Positions 38,326 through 52,650 are shown, counted from the stretch's first letter. The stretch: DNA of 64,000 nt from Himantopus leucocephalus (GCA_003993805.1 RSEF01000026.1:4667778-4731777), one strand, 5' to 3'. Notes: generated by a model from the letters alone, not told the origin. Made by a program: numbers and translations.

Positions 38326-41147
38326 GAAGCACAAAGACAGAAAAAAATCAAACAGAAGGTAAGACAATTTCTTTGAATTTGTTTTGGGCCTTGGTTTACC
38401 TATTATTGACAAAATCTTAATGATCATCTATGTTACGCAAATATGAAGCTCCTTCCAGGAATAAAATTAGTGAAATGAATGAATAATCGATAAAATGAAT
38501 CTGCTTCTTACACTCAGGGTTGATCATTTATTTTGAACGGCCAGATTTGTGAGAAATGTTGCCGCATTAATGAGTATGTGACAAAAATTGATTTAGGTCA
38601 GTTAGTTGTTAACTGCTCAGAAAACTAATAAAAGATTAGACTGTTTCTGACAGTTCTGACCTATGATGAGTAAATTAGCCCAATACAAATACTGCTGGGA
38701 AGCAGAATATTTCTTTGACAACTTCTATTTGCTAAGTGTGGCTTTGCTAGTCTAAAAATTACTATTTTGATTTTCACCTATTCTTAATTATTTCGTATTT
38801 TTCCCTCTGTATTTTATATGTATAAAGGTGACATAGATTTTTTTTGTGGTCTGGTTCACTGCACTGATTTACTTTGATTGTCTTTATTTTGTTCTTTACA
38901 CAACCATATGCGATCCAGGCCTCTAAAAAAAAAAAAGGAAAATTCTTCAGAAATTTTTGTGATGGAAATTTGCCAAGCACCACATTGCTATGTATGACTT
39001 TGATTGTGACATGTTTAACAGCTCTGCCTCACAGAATATGTGTTTTTCTATTTTGAAACATATCTTTTATTTTTTTGAAGCCTTTATGTGCTGGATGACT
39101 CAGGTATGAAAAAAGACCTGTGCTTGTTCACAAAGAGATTTGCCCTGTGGTGAATGACACAGCCTGCATTTTCCAAAATGCATCATTTCCTGCCCATTAT
39201 TCCACGATCCGTCTGAGACGCTGTGTACCAGCCCCAGACCAGCAAGGTGTTTAAGGCACATGCGTTACCACAGCTATACAAATCGCTCCTTTGAGCTACT
39301 CATTGCTTAACACATTCCAAGAACAACTCACAATCCTGATGAACACAACTATAAGTTCAGCTCTACTTAGGGACTGTACTTTCACTAATCATGAAAATGA
39401 TTACACGGTGGCCAGCAGGTCACGTCAGCTGCAGTGGGTCAACAGGCAGGAATTTATTGTCAAGCTGTGCAAGCATGGATGTCTTTTGTCACTGCAGCTG
39501 TCCATATCCTTAATTTTCTGGTGCTTTCATATTTCAGACTGAAAATAACGCTTCTTCACAGCAGCCTTTCAACGATGGCGTTTTCGCTCATTAATAATGG
39601 GCAAGGGGGCATAGAATAGCCATTTCTGAAAATGTACAAATTTTTCAACATATTTAGATGTATGAAGCAAATTTTCTAACTGCAGTTGATGGACTGCTAC
39701 ATTGCCCAGTCTGCTGGCAGCTGCTGCTCAGAGTAATTTCATAGGACAATTTGCTTCAGGGAAGGATGATCTACAAAAGAAAGCGCAATTTTTTTTCAAA
39801 TGCATCTACTAATTTCCAGTTGCGCTGTATTTGTGTGTCATATTTAGGACCCACTTAGCAGGTTCTGAAGCATGTGAAAATCAATATGGAGTTTGGGAGC
39901 GCAACAGCTTTGGAAATTCGATCCCAGGAACTGAAAATTGGGCATTTAAAAGCTGAGATACCCACAAAAAATGTGTTCTATCGGGCAGTTGCTAAAAGAA
40001 GTATGCTAACTTACATAGCATTCCATATCAGCTTCCGCTTGCATTTCTGGAAGTCCCTAGGAAACAAACTGTACATGCTGTTTTTGTGTTGAAATTTGTG
40101 TTCATTTATTCCTAAGGTTTTAGTAAGTTAGAAACAAAGAAAAGAAATGCTTTCTAGTAATTCACATTTAGTAGAGTCCCATACTCCATTCAAATTTTAC
40201 TGCTGTTTATCTCCAAAGATATCAAAACCTATGAGACCAATACACATCCATGTGATCTTAGGGTGATTTAAATGTTCTGAATTACATTAACACATTAATT
40301 CTTTTGAACTAAATATGCACATGGATATAGGATTGTTGCCTTTACTTTGTATAGCTACATTTCATTCAATTTGATTGATAATCAGATTCTCTAGAAAGGC
40401 AATGGATTCCCAAGTAACGACTGACTGTATTCTTTTTTTGTACTAATAGATCAAGCTGCCATGGGTTTGCTTGGTTATAACCCAAGTGTAGGCTTATTTC
40501 ACTCTACTGGGCGCCTTGCTGCAGAATGATGTTGCACACATGCCCCACACGTACAAAGGGAGTACTCCCTACTGTCTACCTTGTCCACTGACAGTGGTAA
40601 CACTTTGCATTGCAAAAATTACAGCTTTCTGTCTGAATTAGGAAAATCTCTTAAGAGGCTTTTGTGGTCAACGGATATATGCTCCTTATGTACCAGTAAG
40701 CAAACAGGAAATTCCGCATCCAAAATTAATAATGTAGAGGGCATCTTAAGTTTTCCATGGCTTTCTGTCTTTTTTTTGTGTGTAAGCACTTTATGAACAC
40801 AAGTAGAATTATGGACACCACCTACAGCATGATGTTTGTCAAGTTTGTTCACACTGCTGATCACCAGAAAATGTCATGTTTGTACACTTTGCTGTTTGTT
40901 TCTGATCTCCTAAGAATTCTTAAGTAGCAGGAAAAATAAATGCATAGTTACATCTTTTTTTTTAAATTATTGCTACCATCTTCACACATCTAGCAAAGGA
41001 CTAAGCTTTGTGTTGGACTTTCAACATGGAAAATACTTCAAAGTGACAAACAATTTTTTGTTAAAAAATCAGTACACAGAACAACTTAAGCAAGTCAGTT
41101 ATACAGGGATCCCTGAGAGGAAGATGGCCTTCAAATATTGAGAAGTG

Positions 41148-41222
41148 TAGAATCAAAGAATACATCAAATTGGAGGGGACCTCAGGAGGTCATCTGATCC
41201 ATCTTCCTGCTCAAAGAAGGAT
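41148..41222 (-). mobile_element. CR1 LINE 3' end fragment, minus strand
   Basis: Starts with TAGAATCAAAGAATACATCA, the complement of the CR1 8-mer tail, followed by AATTGGAGGGGACCTCAGGA, GGTCATCTGATCCATCTTCC and TGCTCAAAGAAGG, matching the complement of the CR1 3' end with moderate divergence. About 75 bp, non-coding. Confidence 0.85.
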
Positions 41223-41904
41223 CTATGTACCATTTCGTAGAAGACTAGGGTTGGGTAGTCAATAACAACAGCAAACTTTCTGCAATATTATTTTCTTGGA
41301 TAGATGTGATCAATGCAGAATTCTGGGGATGAGCAGAGTACAGCCATACAGCAGCTCTTTAAGGAACTCAGAACCAAGGAAGAGCATTATGGGTGACATT
41401 CAGTCTCCTAGGTAAGACTCGAATTGGCTCCACTGATGAAGGATGACGTCTGTGTGATAATGGCCTGTATTTATTACTGTTTTGACACTTACAAGGTTTT
41501 CCATAAGAGAAACCACCCATTCTTTCTCTCATTAGTCAGTTTGGGGTTTTTGATTTTGTTTTAGGGGTTTCTTTTTTTGCTTTTCCTTTCCAGCTGGCTG
41601 CAGTTCACAGTCATCAGTTTTGGTATTTTCTCTTTTTATCATATATTGCCTTTGACCAAGAATTTGGGTTAAGTGCTTCCATCACCTATAAAAAAGATAT
41701 CCTTTCACAGGCTAGATTCTTTCCTCACTATTTGGCTGCTGTACTGGGGACTAGGCCCAACTCTTCAGCTCTCCCTATTACCGTATTCTTGGACTTGAGC
41801 AAAACAGTAAAAGTCCAAAGGGGCTTAAAATCACGGGCAGATTCAGACAGCTTAGATGCTTGGTTCCTCTTCCATTACAAAAGCTAAGTGCACCAAAGGG
41901 AACC

Positions 41905-42260
41905 GCCTGATGACAGGTTCAATAACAACAGAAAGCAGTTGTTCGCACACCATGTAGTTAAGCTGCAGAACTCCTAGTCACAAAGTATTTTGCTGCTAAA
42001 AATGTACATGGATTCAAGGAATAGTTAGACAGGTACATGGAAAGGAAATCTACCGAAGATTTTAAACACACAGAAAACCCCTCTGGCACAGACAGCTGCT
42101 CATCCAAACACTGCAAAAGGATAGGAGAGTGGTTGGAAAGGTACCACTATATGCTTATCTTGCTCTTAGACGCTTCCTTAAGGATCTTCTATTTGCCTCT
42201 GTCAGAGCCAGGATCGACACGATGAGCCTTTCATCTGGTCCAGCAGGGGCATTCTTATGT
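41905..42260 (+). mobile_element. Ancient CR1-superfamily LINE 3' end
   Basis: Recognisable blocks in order are: AACAACAGAAAGCAGTTGTT with CGCACACCATGTAGTTAAGC and TGCAGAACTCCTAGTCAC (41921-41980); GGATTCAAGGAATAGTTAGA with CAGGTACATGG (42010-42040); and near the end CTGTCAGAGCCAGGATCGAC with TCATCTGGTCCAGCAGGGGC and ATTCTTATGT (42199-42260). This is the layout of the 3' end of an old non-LTR element abundant in turtle and crocodilian genomes, which I assign to the CR1/L2 group from memory of its consensus. Divergence is strong, so the insertion probably predates birds. No reading frame is intact. It is followed almost directly by a younger bird CR1 tail. Confidence 0.65.
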
Positions 42261-42262
42261 AT

Positions 42263-42332
42263 TGATGGTTGGACTTGATGATCTTAAAGGTCCCTTCCAA
42301 CCCAGACAATTCTAGGATTCTATTATCCTATA
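42263..42332 (+). mobile_element. Bird-type CR1 3' tail, very short copy
   Basis: GATGGTTGGACTTGATGATC, TTAAAGGTCCCTTCCAACCC and 8-mer-like units ending TTCTAGGATTCTATTATCC form the last 70 bp of a CR1 in the plus orientation. It is much better preserved than the sequence immediately before it. It starts two bases after the TTCTTATGT end of the ancient element, so it is either an extremely 5'-truncated insertion at that site or the native tail of a transitional family. Confidence 0.85.
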
Positions 42333-45300
42333 GTATGTTAAAGGGGCTCTCTTTAATAGGGAAGAAGTTGATTATTCTTTCTTCTGATCACAGTGTTAGC
42401 AATTTTATTCATCGCCCTCAGCAAAACTGACTGTACTAACTGCACTTCTTACCTGGAAGGAAAAAGTACACAAACTGTGTCAAGAGATAAGTACAGAGAG
42501 AAAACTGCCTCTTTATCCTGTTTTAACTCTTCTTACTGTGGCTACAGCATGGAGGCAGTTATTTTTCAATCAATTACCTAACATTCATTCAAGGTTGTTT
42601 TATTCTCACTTCTTCCCATAATAAAGACTCCAGTCCTGTAAATAAGGCTGGTGTTCTTAGTTCATCTATGGATGGCATCCCTCTATATTCCTACCAGGTA
42701 CTGGTTGTTTCATAACATGTGTTGTTTGTTTATGCTTAGTTTACCAAGTGATCCATAATGCTTTATGGAAAGCTTTTTCCTCTTCTTTGTCTGTCATACT
42801 TTTCACATTTACATTAACTGCAAATATTATTTGTTGCTGCAGGTCACAGACACGCATGTTAAATAGCTCAGGTTCTACCCTCCTCTGTTCTTCTGGGTTC
42901 GTATTTTTACTTCAGTCCCTCACCATTTTAAAACAAGCGGTACAATAAGCAGCAGAAATAATGAAACCTTGTTCTCTGTGATGGTCAGAGTTTCTGGTGT
43001 CTACTAAACTTGCAAGCATCTGTGAGGTTTGAATAACTTTGAGGACGTACAGGTACACATGTCTGCCCTAACATAAATTTTCTAATCAAACGGACCTCTA
43101 ACACCATAGCTTTTATTTTGGTCAGGACCTCTGCCTACCCTGTATTTTCACCAAATTTGAAGAAACATATTATCTTTAGGTAGAAACCTATTAGCTTTAA
43201 AACCTCTAACCGTCTGCCAGATGTGATCAACAATCAACAGTTTCAAGGGTCACTGGGTCCAGGGTTCACAAGACAGTGTAATTTTACAAGTGTCATTTCT
43301 GTATTAAAACAGGCTAAAAACAGGCGATGCTCTTCGTTGAGCCCCATTTGAAGTCTACGCAGCAAGCAAGAACCGTGTACTCAGTTATACATTGCACTTG
43401 TGTAGTAGCTCCTGTTTTATTTACAGAAATGTCAGGCCACAGAAAATAGGCATACATTTATTTTCCATGTCAAGAATCCTTTCCATTCCTCTCCTTGCTA
43501 TTGGTGTTTCTTATCAATGCTATAAATATTCAACATCTGTGTTTTTGTTCTGCCTCGATCCCAATCCTCCCTGCCCCAGTCATTCTTGCCAAACCTTCCC
43601 CTCGTCATTTTCTCAGGCACATGCTGTAAACAGAAGAGTGCAAAGGTTCACTGCTCAGCCTCACATTCCAGGATATAACATACACCAAAAGTGTGAGTTT
43701 CTGGCATTGCCAAAGCATGCGGAATCACATGCAGGAGAGGGACTTTGATCCATGAGCTCTCCCTGGATGTGATTCCTGCACTGTAAACTGCCTTTGTGAA
43801 ACACACTCGTGTCATGAAGGACTGTACTAAAGACCACTTTTTTCTCTGTGTTTTGAGAGAGGAAAGCATGTGGCCCTTTCCTTCTCATTTCTCCCATTCC
43901 TTCTTTTCTGTTTGAAAGGAAAGATATTAGAAAACTACTTAATGAACTGCAGAATTTCTTACCTTTGCTCAATATTTCAAATTTTTAAAAGAATTCAAGT
44001 AATTTGAATTCAGTCTTCAGCACTTGCCCCATGATCATGCCATTACTTGAAAGTGAAATGAAATACCTTCTAAGAAAATAACATTTCCAATGCCACAGAA
44101 AAACTGATGTAATATTGTTGGCCAGATTTAAAGTTCATCTGTCTATCTTAGAAATAAAACTAATTTGCAAAACCTCATTTCCAAGTGACATATATTTAAA
44201 CTCTGACATAGTGCACAGAATCTAGGTACACAACTTGTCATTTAAACTTCCCCCAGTTTTGATTGTAAGCTGGCATAAAATGATCTTGTAAGTTGTACAA
44301 CTTGATTATCTGCTTTGAACCCAATATTCATCCAAAAAAACCCTACAGAAAAGTGGAAATATGCTAAATGCAAACACTATAGGCCTCTTTAAAAAGATTT
44401 TTCAGTCAGAAACCTGCTAGGCATACATTATTGAAAAAAAAAGTTCTTGTGTTAGACAATCTGAAATTGACATGTATTCATCATCTGATGAGAACTGTAG
44501 TAAAAATAGGCAAATACCAAAGAAAAACCTATTCCTAATGCCATGATTATGACAACAACCTGTGGAGTCCTGCTTTTCAACAGCATTTGGGATTTTCATG
44601 CTATAGATCACATCTGGCTACAAATGTCATCTTTCATCTCTCTGCTATATGCTCATGCATACTACTTTCCTTCCAATTCAGAAACAAATTGCTTTCTTGT
44701 AACTATTATGATTGTTCCTGACAATTGATTCAACAGACAAAAGCACTAACAAATAATACTGTAATAAATACAAGGCGCACATGAAATATCCAGACAAAGG
44801 AAATACATGGTTACACACAGTGTTAAGTGATACAATTACAGTGAATTGCAAATATGTCAGGTTATTTGAACTAATTAATATTGGCACACAATATAGATTT
44901 GAAATCAGACTTTTCTTAATGCTTTTTGTGGAGCTACAGAATGTGTGCAGTCCAGACAGGGTACGCTGTCCTGCCTGCAGAAGAATGCCAAAGACTTTGT
45001 GAACGTATTCACTTGGCACTTCACCTACCGTGTACATGCATACATTTAAAAAAGGATGCAATGTCTACTTTTCACTATTGGAAAATATTTTTAGGTATTC
45101 TCTTGAGGCAGTTGTTCTCATTCTGTCCTGCATACTGCTGAGTGATCTGCACTAAACTGAAATACAAACTAGAGTCATAATTATGTGGGGAAAGGATTGT
45201 GTATTTTATTATGCTTCCTCTAGTGTGACTAATGACTAGACAACGAAGACCAAAACCATACCAGATAGCTCATGTGTACCACCGGCAGGTTCCCAGTGGA

Positions 45301-48300
45301 TCACAAGCTGCAGGTGCAGTATATATGTATAAGCTTTGGAGTAAATGCACCTAGATTCTTTACAAAAGCCAAATACTGTTCTTTGCAGGGTTGAACGTAA
45401 CAGCAGAAAAAGAAACAATTTTTAGTTTACGTTACCCAGCACTGAAAATCAGAATTGACAATTAATATTACATAAACTCTGAGTGAATTAGTAGAAAGTT
45501 TTACTTTTTAGTAATGAGAATGAATTTAGAATGAGAATTTATATCCCCTTCCACCTTCCCCACTCATATAGGGGAGCTCCAAATTACCTGTTCTAGAAGC
45601 AATGCAGTATGGACTCATGGTAAGGCACAAAGCAGAGGAAACAGAACTGAACTCCAAAGAAGAGCTCTGACAAAACCCCTTAACCTCCTTCTCCTATTTC
45701 CTTCAGCTTTATTTCACTTTTCTCCCAGCAGTGCCATCATTCAAAAAGTTATAAAATAAAAAGGAAAAGGAAGAATCTTCCATTTCCAGCATTTATGTTA
45801 AGTAAAGTCTTACCAGCATGAGAAAAGTTTATCATCTTGATCCACTGGAAAAAAGAAAAAGAGAAAGAAAAGTAATTGCTTACTTTGTAATAATGGATCT
45901 TACCTAACGTTCTCCCACCTGCTTTGCACGGTCTGTGCTACATAGTATAGTACAGCCAGATAAGAAAATGTTTAATCCAGGTGCATGCTTTGCAGCCAGA
46001 TGTCTGTGTTGTAGCTTTTATCTTTAATTCGTAATTAAAGAAGACTACTGTGTCATATTGTATTGGGTCACAAAATGATTATGAATACATTAACTGCGAC
46101 ACTGTATTAAGGGCTTAAGTGTGCCTGGAATTTCCTATATTACAAATGTGATGGAATCGCTTCACATGACAAATATCAAACATTCATCAAAGCAGGCAGT
46201 CAGTAAAATTGTGCAACCATGTGGCTGCAGGAAAAAAGATGATTCATTTGCAGATGTGCTGATGATAAATTTTTCATCATTGCACACAACCCGGGGCATA
46301 TCAGGAACCAGACAAGTATTTAAACAACCACCGTTATTTTCAATTGGACAAACTCTTGCAAAAAATTTGACATAACCTGTCTTCAGCTCCTATTTGAAAC
46401 AATTTTTTGCTAGATGTAAGAAACAAAACCCACAGAAATATCCTCTTGGGATTAATTCTTTAAAAATAACTGAAAAACCTACTGACTTAACTCTAAAACA
46501 CCCCATTTCCCTTCCAGGTGTGATTTTTTGCTGCTGGTAGTAATATCTGCAAGAGGTTGGGTAGGTTGGTATTATTTATCTTTCTAAAAGCTTCTAAAAA
46601 CTTGTTTTAATTCCTAGAGGCTCTGCAAATTATCTGTTCCAGAAACAAGGCAGCATTGCAGCACCGTTCGGAAAGGAGTATGTGGGAGAGGGCAGGAGCC
46701 ATGTTTCAGTCTGTTAATCTGTACATTACAATGTAACCTAATATAAATGTATAAAAGGGAAATGAAGTTGTTCTACTTGGAGGAAGCCCTAGTGAAAATC
46801 TGCAAAATATTGCAACGAACGATCCAAGTTCTCAGGAAGCAATTAACTGCTTGACTGAGAATATCCCTACTGGTTTTTTTTTTCTTGCATCTAAAATTCA
46901 TGGATGATATTTTGAAATATTTGACTGAACTCAGTCACTCATTCTTGATTATGGTTTGGCATTTCCCTCTGTGTAAGCCGACCCATAGGGAATGCCATTC
47001 ATACCAACACTGAAGTAGAGCAGGATGACTCAGCTCTAATCAGCTTTCTTTTTTCTTATTAAGAAGCAAGTATTTGGCTTCCCCAGCTGCTGAAGTGATC
47101 ATTGTCAAGCTCATGTTATAACTCACATAGTTTTGGTCACCCCGACTCACATTCTAAGAGAAGGAAAGTGACCTGTAACCCACGATCCGTTTGTTACAGA
47201 GCTGTATGACTGCTGAACACAAATAGCAATACTGCACCCAGTGTTTTCTGTTCAACATAAAGTCTTTGTCATTTGGGGGAGAAATGTTTCTATTCCTGTT
47301 CTTTCTGGTCACGATTTGTCCCTAATTTGGAATCAACCATAAACCCAGGGTTTATGGGTTCTGACAGCAGTATCAATTGCTATCTAGACAAGCAGCCACT
47401 GAAACCAGAGCACCTGTATTTTGCTAAATAAATTTAGCCACTTCCTTAGCTAGAACATAGCACAGGATCTGCAGATGAGCTATGTCCCTGATTTCCAAAC
47501 CAAAAATTTGCTAAGGATATTAATCAAGTTAATGGAAGAAAAAAAAGGCTACTTGTAAAAATCCTAAGCAAACTTCATAGGTAAATCGCAACAGAAACAC
47601 AGCCAGTGTACGGGCAAAGTATGTGATCATTGTCATGAAATGTCTACAACGTAAATGTACTTAATGACAAAGTTTAAAAAATCTCAATTAAAGGCACAAT
47701 GATTCTAGACAGACAAAACCAATCACTCTCCCAGCTTCCCACTAAGTAGGTCTCCAAGCATGGAAAGGTTGCCAGCTATGGGGGAACAGTTTAGAAAGTT
47801 AATGACAGTAAAAATAGGATTCATGGGAGACTGTAATCCTAACTCCAGTAAGCATTGCCAGAGGCCTAACATGAAGAAACAAGTACTATTTCAAGCAGAC
47901 TGCAAAGCCAACAGAAAGATTAACATCTGCCAGAATCATCTACAGATGAGATTCTTATTGATCCTTGAATGTTGCAAGAATTTAGAAGGGCTAAAAGGAA
48001 ATTTAAGGAAAATAATCACCTGTCTGTGGATTTGGTTTGTAAATTTAGAATACCTTTCCCTACATTTCACTATATATTTTCAAATAGCTGTGTGTGAGGT
48101 AGCTCAATGTTACAAGGCAGAAGAGGTATTTCTTCCAACTTACTCACTGTCAAGCTTAGTCTTGTATGAAAAGCAGGGACAGGGAGCAGTTTTGTTGTGG
48201 AGCTACCATTACTGTTACTAGCCTCTGAGCCATTGATTTTCATATTTAGGCTATGTTGCTGTGGATTTTACTTCTGCCTTATCCATGTCTATCCCTATTA

Positions 48301-48334
48301 ACAAGATTAAGACTTCGCTCACATTCTTCTAATT

Positions 48335-48361
48335 AATTTAATTTAATTTCTAAATTAAATT
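48335..48361. repeat. Perfect 11-bp inverted repeat
   Basis: AATTTAATTTA at 48335-48345 and its exact reverse complement TAAATTAAATT at 48351-48361 are separated by five bases, giving a compact A/T stem-loop. With stems made only of A and T it is probably structural noise. Confidence 0.8.
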
Positions 48362-49900
48362 CCGGGAAGAGATCCCAAGTCTTCTTTTAGCAGGGTAATC
48401 AGTATATCTGTGAGTTCAAGTCACCATTTTCTAACATCACAGTTTGCACAAAGTTAGTACTCTTCCATGCAGGCCATAACTCTTTATCCACACTGGTTGG
48501 AATAACATGCTCTGTTTTGTAGTGGTGGTATCAACAGCATTTGCATACCATAGCGAGCTGCAGTGCTGCCTCAAGCTAATGAGTTTACAGGTTTTGGAGT
48601 TGCCATCCTTCTCAGGAGTTAAGCAACAAAAGGCTCTTCACAACTTGTCGTGCTAGGAACATATGTGCATTTGTCTGCAATGTGTTCCCCTTACTAAACT
48701 GGAAGAAGCATGATCTGAACTTCAAGCTGTACTGCACTTACCAGCTGTAGCCTTCAAATATTATTTACAAGTTATTATTTCTGTAGCTTCTCATTCCTAC
48801 AGCAAGTTACCATTGCACAACTTTCAGAAGTACCTCCTCCCACTCTGACTCCTTCCCCTGTATCTTCTATAAGGTATGTGATACAGTACCAAAATAAGTT
48901 TTTGTTTAATCAGCTTCTGCAAGATTGTTTTGATGTATGCAGGGTGAGAAAATTTGTTACAGCGGTTTAGTCATCCCAGTTCCAAGAGTTCAGACATTAA
49001 ATCTATTGATTATTCTCACTACGGAAATGGAAAAAAGGTTCATACCTAATATAATAAAAGACAGCAAGGAAAACAACATGCTGGTAAACACAGTAACAGT
49101 AAACTTCTAATCCTGGCCTACTTTTATTAGAATTCCCACATTTCAAACTGCATACTAGGGAAGTCAGTGAACCCCACAGAAAGTTGAAGTGTGAACAGCG
49201 TAAAGACATGCAATGACATCAGCAATTAGCATTGCTTTGCAATTTAGGCATTCATAGACTTAGAATAAGGCCAAAGAGAGTTCTAGAAAAAGTGGCAGAA
49301 ACACGGAAGTGCATAATTAAAAGGAGAGAGATGCATCTTCCTCATAATACTTTTTGACTGTAGCAAAAAATGCATTCAGCAACCAGATGATGCCAGAAAA
49401 CAGAAAATGAACACATAAGAACCCCACAAATGTTCCTAGCGCAAGTGTGTTGCCAAATGCAGATTTATAAGAATTGCTGAAGCTGACAGGTTAGTCCAAC
49501 TCCCTGTTTCCTGTTCTTAAGCAGAGATTGCTGAAGCCGGAACTTCATTTAAACTTCTTTCCACTTTGTTCTTTGCTTAACGGATTCCCGTGTGTGAGGG
49601 AGTGAAGAGTACAAGAAAGGATCAGATCTTTCCTTTACAAACACTTTTTTGTTTAACTGTCCCTTTGCACAGAATAACTGTATGACCAGGAGAACTGTTC
49701 AAAAGACACAGGCATTTATTTCAGACACAGCTGCGGACTCCCAGCATGGGAGGACATCTTGCACTCTGTATCATCATTCACTTCTCTGCGTATTACACTG
49801 ATCATCATTCCAGCTTTGTGTGAGGTAAGGATGGTGCAGAGTGGTCAGGCTCCAGAGGCCACTGGTTCAAGATCCAGACAAACCCGTTCCCACATTTAAA

Positions 49901-49930
49901 TTTCACCTTAAATTTCATTTCACCTTAAAT
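49901..49930 (+). repeat. Tandem duplication with 17-bp period
   Basis: TTTCACCTTAAAT occurs at 49901-49913 and again at 49918-49930. The preceding bases (CATTTAAA) partly extend the similarity. It is a small local duplication with no sign of function. Confidence 0.8.
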
Positions 49931-52650
49931 GTCAGGGTGGGGAAGAAAAACCTCTATCTTAAAACATTCACAGCAGCTGCCTGCTCTCAAACTCTGACAT
50001 AATACAAAGACAGAAAGCTCCTACTCACCCACTGCTCACTGGGTCTGCGCCCAGAAGCCCACACCACAGAGCTGAAATATGGACCCAGTTCAAACTATCT
50101 TTGCTCTCTGGGAGCATTAGTCAGATTTTTCGTGCAGCAGCTGCCCGACATAGTCAGGATGCTGGGAGCTTTGCACAGTGCAGAAGTTTGGACTGTATTT
50201 TTCTGGCCTCATAGGTTTAGTGTCAGAGTCTCAACTAAAGCAGAGCTGAGATTCTTAGAACAGAAGAATGAAGTAACGTCCTAAATCAAGTCACTGTACT
50301 TACATTCAGTACAAGGTAATGCAGTTTGAATTAGTTTCTCTGAACATATATTTCGTTGCTAATGTACTACCTGTTGTTACTACCTCTCCTTATGGTTGCC
50401 AGCAGTTGTCTAGCATCGCAACTGTGCGAGTCACTGTGCAATGGGTTAATAGAGTAATGAGTAAATACCTTCCACAGAAGATGAAAGCCAAGATGCTTAA
50501 GATGACAAGAGGCCCACTGTGCACTGCAGCGAAGATTGGGTAGGTAGCAACTCTGGCAGCTGGTCTCAGTGTGTGACAGGAGAACGCAGGGAGACTTGCA
50601 AATAAAGGAGAGGGGACAGTCAGAAAGCACGTGGAGCAGACAGCACTTGGAGCTGGAGAGGAAACAAAAAAGAGTATGTCAAGCCATAGGCATGAGCAGG
50701 GGCAGGACTGAGTTCCAGAGAATATGAGATTTTACCAGCAAGAATATATTGCTTGGTCCTTGAGTGTGCTGCCCAGCACATCATTATCAAATCTGCACAA
50801 CTGTTGCACAGAACAGCTGCTCTGTGTAGGCAAGGAATGCACAGGTCTGTCTGGCCCTGAAGGAACGATTTAGTGCAAGTGCGTATCATGTGCTGCTGTA
50901 CCACTGACCAGCAGTCACAGGCTGGACTTGGGGATGGCACTCCCATTCTCCTACTGCTTTTTAATCCATTCATTCCATAAAGAAAGGTGCAAAAAAGGAC
51001 TATGGTAAAGAGAGAAGGAACTGGTACTTATATGGATTACTAACACTGTCAAAAACACACTTGTTTTTCTACCACTTGAGGCACGCACATGCACACACAA
51101 AAATACAATGAACAAATAAGGACAATAAGGCAAATAAGAGTGCGAAGAAATAGGATGTTTCCCAAACATTCTGAACACTTCTGCAGATCAGCTCTGCAAT
51201 GGTACACTCTGCTGCCAATTAATCAAGACAATCTTCTAGGCTGAAAACAGTTCAGAACAGAAGACAGAGGAAAAAAAATGTAGGTATGGAGCATTTTGCA
51301 TAATGCCAACACATTTACACAGAAACCGTACTTTAATCCTAAGCAAGTACCGAGTACAAACACATGAAGTATGAAAGCACATGGGTAAAAATTTCAGCAG
51401 CAGCGCAGTTTACAAAACAATGTAGCATTGTTGCTTCTGAAGTGCTAGAACTCAAAGATGAAATCCTATTTGCTTGTTTCTTTTTTCTGACCACGTCCAG
51501 ATGATCCGAAATATTAGAACAAATGGCTTAAAGCAATACTACTAATTACTAAGCAATAGTAAGAACCTCGTGTTTACCTTGGTAAACTACCCTAGGTGTC
51601 AGGAGACTCCAATTTCTCATAAGAACTACTTGTGCTTCCAGAGAACATTACAACAGTTATACAGATGATACTGCAATCTGGTAACTCTTTCAGTGTTTCT
51701 GTATTTTACTTCATTTTGTTTGGTAGTGTTTCCAGATTTTTTTGTGGACAGCTCTACTACGGACCCCGTCTTAGGAGATTTTACCCTCTCATTTCAAAAT
51801 TGCACCAGATTTAAAATGGTCTTGCTGTGCTGAGAAAGAAAACTCTTTTTTCTACCTCTTTAGTAACTTTCAATTTTTAAGTCACCAGAAACTACTAAAA
51901 AGCCTTCAAAGCTGAAAGTTTTTCTTGCACCCAACTAAACCATTTGCTTCGTTTAGATGGCAAAACCCACCATATTTCACATCTCTGTAGTGGAGTACTT
52001 AGGAATTGTAAGGAAATTGTTTTGAATGCAAATTAAATGGGAAAGGCAAGGTGGAATACAAGAGTTTGACCATCACTACTACATCTACACAATCTTCAGA
52101 ACAAGCTCAGGCTTTGCAATGAGAAGATACACAAATATCTGCCCAAACCTTTGCATGTCACCTCATGTATGGCAGGACACAGCTCACTGCTCTCCATTGC
52201 TTATGTCCAGTAGTCATCTAGAAATGATATACTTCTCAAATATACAGGATATGTCAAAGAACACAGAAGTCAAACTGCTAATCAGCAACAGCCCAATTAC
52301 TAGTTCTTTATACATTCAATTCAACTCGGGGCATGTTGATTTAAAGAAAAATATTAACATTTCAAGTTAATTAAAAGTATTATTCCCATATCTTCTGTGG
52401 ACTTTTAACAAAATTAGTTGAATGAGTTACAATAAGGTAGGCACAGAATGAATGGGACTGCCGTGTGGTCAATACCCATTTTCAACTGCAATGAAAATAA
52501 GGAAGTCGATTTCTAAAGCTCTCACTTGAGTTTTCTTGTCACTATTTCCATACTGTCATGTAAAGTAAATCACTAAGCAGGTAATTGTATTCTGTAGGTC
52601 TCATGAAGGTAACACAGATTTAGAAATAGGAAAGAATATCCTAGAAGTTT

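Larger units (their letters stand above)
32326..41147. other. Long unique non-coding stretch
   Basis: About 8.8 kb. It includes a GC- and CpG-richer island-like patch at about 32640-32910 that ends in a strong donor site (see findings), a short GT microsatellite at 35485-35501 and a possible ancient repeat at 38245-38325. The 139-codon minus-strand frame at 35057-35476 has no recognised domain or splice support and is treated as chance. Confidence 0.5.

Noticed and set aside
47760..48221. Longest open frame in the window, 153 codons, plus strand
   Set aside because: No recognisable domain, signal peptide or repeat; composition fits translated AT-rich non-coding DNA; no convincing splice sites or promoter frame it. 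One frame of this length is plausible by chance in 64 kb on six frames.
49485..49540. Possible CR1 fragment (GTTAGTCCAACTCCCTG)
   Set aside because: Only a short phrase matches; the expected adjoining GGAAGGGACC and tail 8-mers are missing.
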